Origin: Paenibacillus antri
GTDB lineage: Bacteria > Bacillota > Bacilli > Paenibacillales > YIM-B00363
Length of the DNA stretch: 64,000 bases
Assembly: GCF_005765165.1 (NCBI RefSeq)
Contig: NZ_VCIW01000003.1
Coordinates: forward strand, 310,001-374,000
Direction of reading: 5' to 3'
The translations under genes and the position numbers were made by a program. The stretch's first letter is position 1; each line of letters opens with the position of its first letter. A model generated the notes under the pieces. It saw only the letters and a program-made list of their open reading frames with translations, ran no database searches and was not told the DNA's origin. Positions 62,050-64,000 of this stretch are shown here, piece after piece.

Positions 62050-62697
62050 ATGGAAAGAACTTATATCGATCTTGCATCGAACCCGATCGCAAGCCCGACG
62101 AAAATCAAAATTTTGGAGGCCGCCATCGAGCTGTTCTCGAAGCGCGGCTTCAGCGGCGCATCGGTTCGAGACATTACGAACGAAGTCGGCATTAAGGAAA
62201 GCTCGCTGTATAAACATTTCAAAAATAAAGACGAAATTTTGGAGACGATCTTCGCGTTCTTCCGCAAGGAAGCGGACAAGATCTTGCCGCCGATGGAGCA
62301 TCTCGACTTCATCGCGGAGAAGATGAATCTCGTCGAATTTCTAGAACGGGGCATGCAGAACTTTAAACGGCATCTCGACGACGAGATCAATCAGAAAATA
62401 TGGCGGATCATGTACATCGAGCTGTTTCGGCATCCGATGGCGAAGGATATTTACAGGAACGGCATCGTGAAGCGAACGGTCGATTGCTTAGAGGTCGTGT
62501 TCGCGAAGATGATCGAGCGAGGCAAGATGGTCACCCGAGATCCGAAGCGGCTTGCGATCGAGTATCAATACCCGCTGTATCCGATCATCGTGGAATACAA
62601 CTTGCTGATGTCCGAAGGGAAATCGACGGAGGAGATCGATGCCCAGGTTATCGAACATATCCGGTATTTCGCGGATCAATGCGGCGTCACTTCATGA
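62050..62697 (+). CDS. TetR-family regulator, probably autorepressing
   Basis: 215 aa. The helix-turn-helix is clear: KIKILEAAIELFSKRGFSGA, then SVRDITNEVGIKESSLYKHFKNKDEIL (about residues 20-66). The C-terminal domain is a typical helical TetR ligand domain. Two GCTAACG-type palindromes lie inside its own promoter. The start is uncertain: ATG 62050 is 16 nt from AAGGAG, while in-frame GTG 62035 is almost on top of it. It is followed after 19 bp by an alpha/beta hydrolase and then a membrane protein, all presumably under its control. Confidence 0.88.
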   Translation: MERTYIDLASNPIASPTKIKILEAAIELFSKRGFSGASVRDITNEVGIKESSLYKHFKNKDEILETIFAFFRKEADKILPPMEHLDFIAEKMNLVEFLERGMQNFKRHLDDEINQKIWRIMYIELFRHPMAKDIYRNGIVKRTVDCLEVVFAKMIERGKMVTRDPKRLAIEYQYPLYPIIVEYNLLMSEGKSTEEIDAQVIEHIRYFADQCGVTS

Positions 62698-62716
62698 TCG
62701 AGCAGGAGGCGAATTT

Positions 62717-63748
62717 GTGCGTATTTTTGCGAAGAAACCCGACTTCACGATTCCTGAGACCGGCATCAGCGCCGTAGAGAAGGTGAAGGTAGGTGGGATC
62801 GATCAATATTTGCTCCTTCAGGGAGAAAGGAAGGACAACCCGATCTTGTTATTCCTCCACGGCGGACCGTCCATGCCGCTGCCGGGCGTATCGTCGAGAG
62901 GCAGGGATTACACGGTCGCGACCAATACGAGAGAGCTTGTCAAGCATTATGTCGTCGCGTTCTGGGATCAACGCGGGACGGGCAAGTCGTATTCCGCCGG
63001 CATCGCTCCGGAGAGCATGACTTTAGAACAATTCGTCAGCGACGCGAACGACATCGTCGACTTGCTGTCAGCGCGATTCGGGCAGCGGAAGCTGTACCTC
63101 GCCGGCCATTCCTTCGGTACGTTGATCGGCTTGACGCTCGCCAAGCGGTATCCTGAGAAGTTTCATTCTTACACAGGACTTTCCCAGATCGTCAGCTGGT
63201 CGGAAAACGATAAACTTAGCTACGTCTGGGCGTTGAAGGAAGCCCGGCGGCGAAAGCACAAGAAAGCTCTCGCGGAGCTCGAAGCGGTCGGCGAACCTCC
63301 CTATCTGGAAGGCTTGGAGCAGTGGGGCGTGCTGCGAAAGTGGCAAACCCGCTTCCAATCGTTGGTATATTCCGATGAGACGATTCGGCATCCGGGACTC
63401 GTCCGCGTGACGATGGACATGTTCCGATCGAAGGATTACGGCTTGCAGGATGTCGTGAATTCGTTCTACCGCGGGTTCAAGCTGGTCTATGCGGGGCCGT
63501 TCCTCGATGCGCTGCCGTCGATCGATATGGCGGACACCGTCCGAGAGATCGACATTCCGGTTACGTTCATTCACGGCCGAAAGGACGTTCACGTGCACGG
63601 GGAGCTCGTTCGGCGTTATGCCGACAACCTAGAGGCGAAGCGGGGGAAACGGCTGATCTGGGTCGATCATTCCTCGCATCTGTTCCACCCGATCGACACG
63701 AAGCAAATCGAAAGCATTCTGATTCAAGAAAAATCGAGAACGCGATAG
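62717..63748 (+). CDS. Alpha/beta-fold hydrolase (proline-iminopeptidase-like)
   Basis: 343 aa. The oxyanion-hole motif is FLHGGPSMP (about residue 53), the nucleophile elbow AGHSFGTLIG (Ser at about 130), acid HGRKDVHVHGEL and catalytic His in VDHSSHLFHP near the C-terminus. HGGP with WDQRGTGKS is the hallmark of S33 peptidase-like hydrolases; esterase or peptidase activity cannot be told apart. GTG 62717 with AGGAGG 7 nt upstream is the start; an upstream ATG frame lies inside the TetR gene. Confidence 0.88.
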   Translation: MRIFAKKPDFTIPETGISAVEKVKVGGIDQYLLLQGERKDNPILLFLHGGPSMPLPGVSSRGRDYTVATNTRELVKHYVVAFWDQRGTGKSYSAGIAPESMTLEQFVSDANDIVDLLSARFGQRKLYLAGHSFGTLIGLTLAKRYPEKFHSYTGLSQIVSWSENDKLSYVWALKEARRRKHKKALAELEAVGEPPYLEGLEQWGVLRKWQTRFQSLVYSDETIRHPGLVRVTMDMFRSKDYGLQDVVNSFYRGFKLVYAGPFLDALPSIDMADTVREIDIPVTFIHGRKDVHVHGELVRRYADNLEAKRGKRLIWVDHSSHLFHPIDTKQIESILIQEKSRTR

Positions 63749-63761
63749 GAGAATACTGCCG

Positions 63762-64000
63762 ATGAACGAAGCTCTTATCCCGATCGCCGCCGGCCTCTTC
63801 GTAGTCATAACGGTCGGCATCGCCGGATTTCAACTTTTGTTATTTCTTGGATATCCGCTCGCCGCTTATAGCTGGGGAGGGGCGCACGAAGGCGTATTGC
63901 CGCCGCGTCTGCGTCGAATGAGCCTTCTTTCGGCGCCGCTGCTCCTTGCAATGGGCGCTGTTATGTTAGTACATACGAACTTGATCGAGATCGGAATCCC
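63762..64000 (+). CDS. Membrane protein, C-terminal part outside window
   Basis: An open frame from ATG 63762 (AGGAG 10 nt upstream) continues past the right edge. The 79 residues visible contain two hydrophobic helices (AAGLFVVITVGIAGFQLLLF and LLSAPLLLAMGAVMLV) separated by a GGAHEGVLPPRLRR loop. It is third in the TetR operon. No family is recognised. Confidence 0.7.
   Translation, partial: MNEALIPIAAGLFVVITVGIAGFQLLLFLGYPLAAYSWGGAHEGVLPPRLRRMSLLSAPLLLAMGAVMLVHTNLIEIGI

Overview
The window is about 60% GC, densely coded DNA from a Gram-positive, spore-former-type Firmicute. It is most likely a high-GC member of the Paenibacillaceae (Paenibacillus/Cohnella-like). This rests on strong AGGAGG-type ribosome binding sites, an S-layer homology protein, a two-headed dynamin (DynA), parEC, glgBCDA, a YesN/YesM two-component system beside a LplB/YtcP-type sugar importer, and dispersed ATAAGCGC...GCGnTTA palindromes. 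It is ordinary chromosome with no phage, IS element, CRISPR array, rRNA or tRNA that I can see.

Layout. 1-3.0 kb: methionine-salvage pair mtnE (minus, followed by a HAD hydrolase cut by the window edge) and mtnU (plus) in divergent arrangement, then a small coiled-coil protein. 3.1-6.2 kb: a LysR regulator divergent from leuCD, with a dyad/direct-repeat operator between them. 6.2-8.45 kb is the odd part: a PD-(D/E)XK-like nuclease/winged-helix gene whose 5' end is tandemly triplicated, followed by a 1.24 kb tandem array in which a ~51 bp palindromic monomer occurs as alternating A/B types (12 dimers of ~101 bp plus a remnant). 8.47-11.0 kb: a self-regulated ABC-2 exporter operon (ATPase, permease, TetR) with two TetR operators flanking its promoter. 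11.2-16.6 kb: cell-wall amidase, large SLH protein, nth and a small conserved gene. 16.7-24.3 kb: dynA and a heterodimeric ABC exporter. 24.4-29.2 kb: M24 peptidase and a TAXI-TRAP uptake operon (binding protein, DUF1850, fused permease). 29.3-33.3 kb: ferritin, DUF421 membrane protein, GDSL esterase, ABC-2 exporter pair. 33.3-37.8 kb: parE-parC (topoisomerase IV). 38-41.7 kb: MarR, CapA-like lipoprotein, rRNA-methyltransferase-like protein, PAP2 phosphatase. 41.7-47.4 kb: tightly overlapping glgB-glgC-glgD-glgA. 47.4-49.3 kb: Eis-like acetyltransferase and a four-cysteine HTH regulator. 49.6-59.2 kb: a uronate-polysaccharide utilisation locus (response regulator, sensor kinase, binding protein, two permeases, alginate-lyase-family protein, GH88 unsaturated glucuronyl hydrolase). 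59.4-64 kb: cardiolipin synthase, TVP38/VTT protein, Dabb protein, and a TetR/alpha-beta-hydrolase operon with an operator inside its own promoter, running off the edge.

How the genes work together: the polysaccharide locus looks complete for sensing, import and cleavage of an unsaturated uronyl oligosaccharide, apart from the import ATPase, which is usually a shared MsmX-type subunit. The best candidate for something undescribed is the higher-order palindromic repeat array at 7.2-8.4 kb, next to a nuclease-like gene with a stuttered 5' end. No function can be assigned to it from sequence alone.
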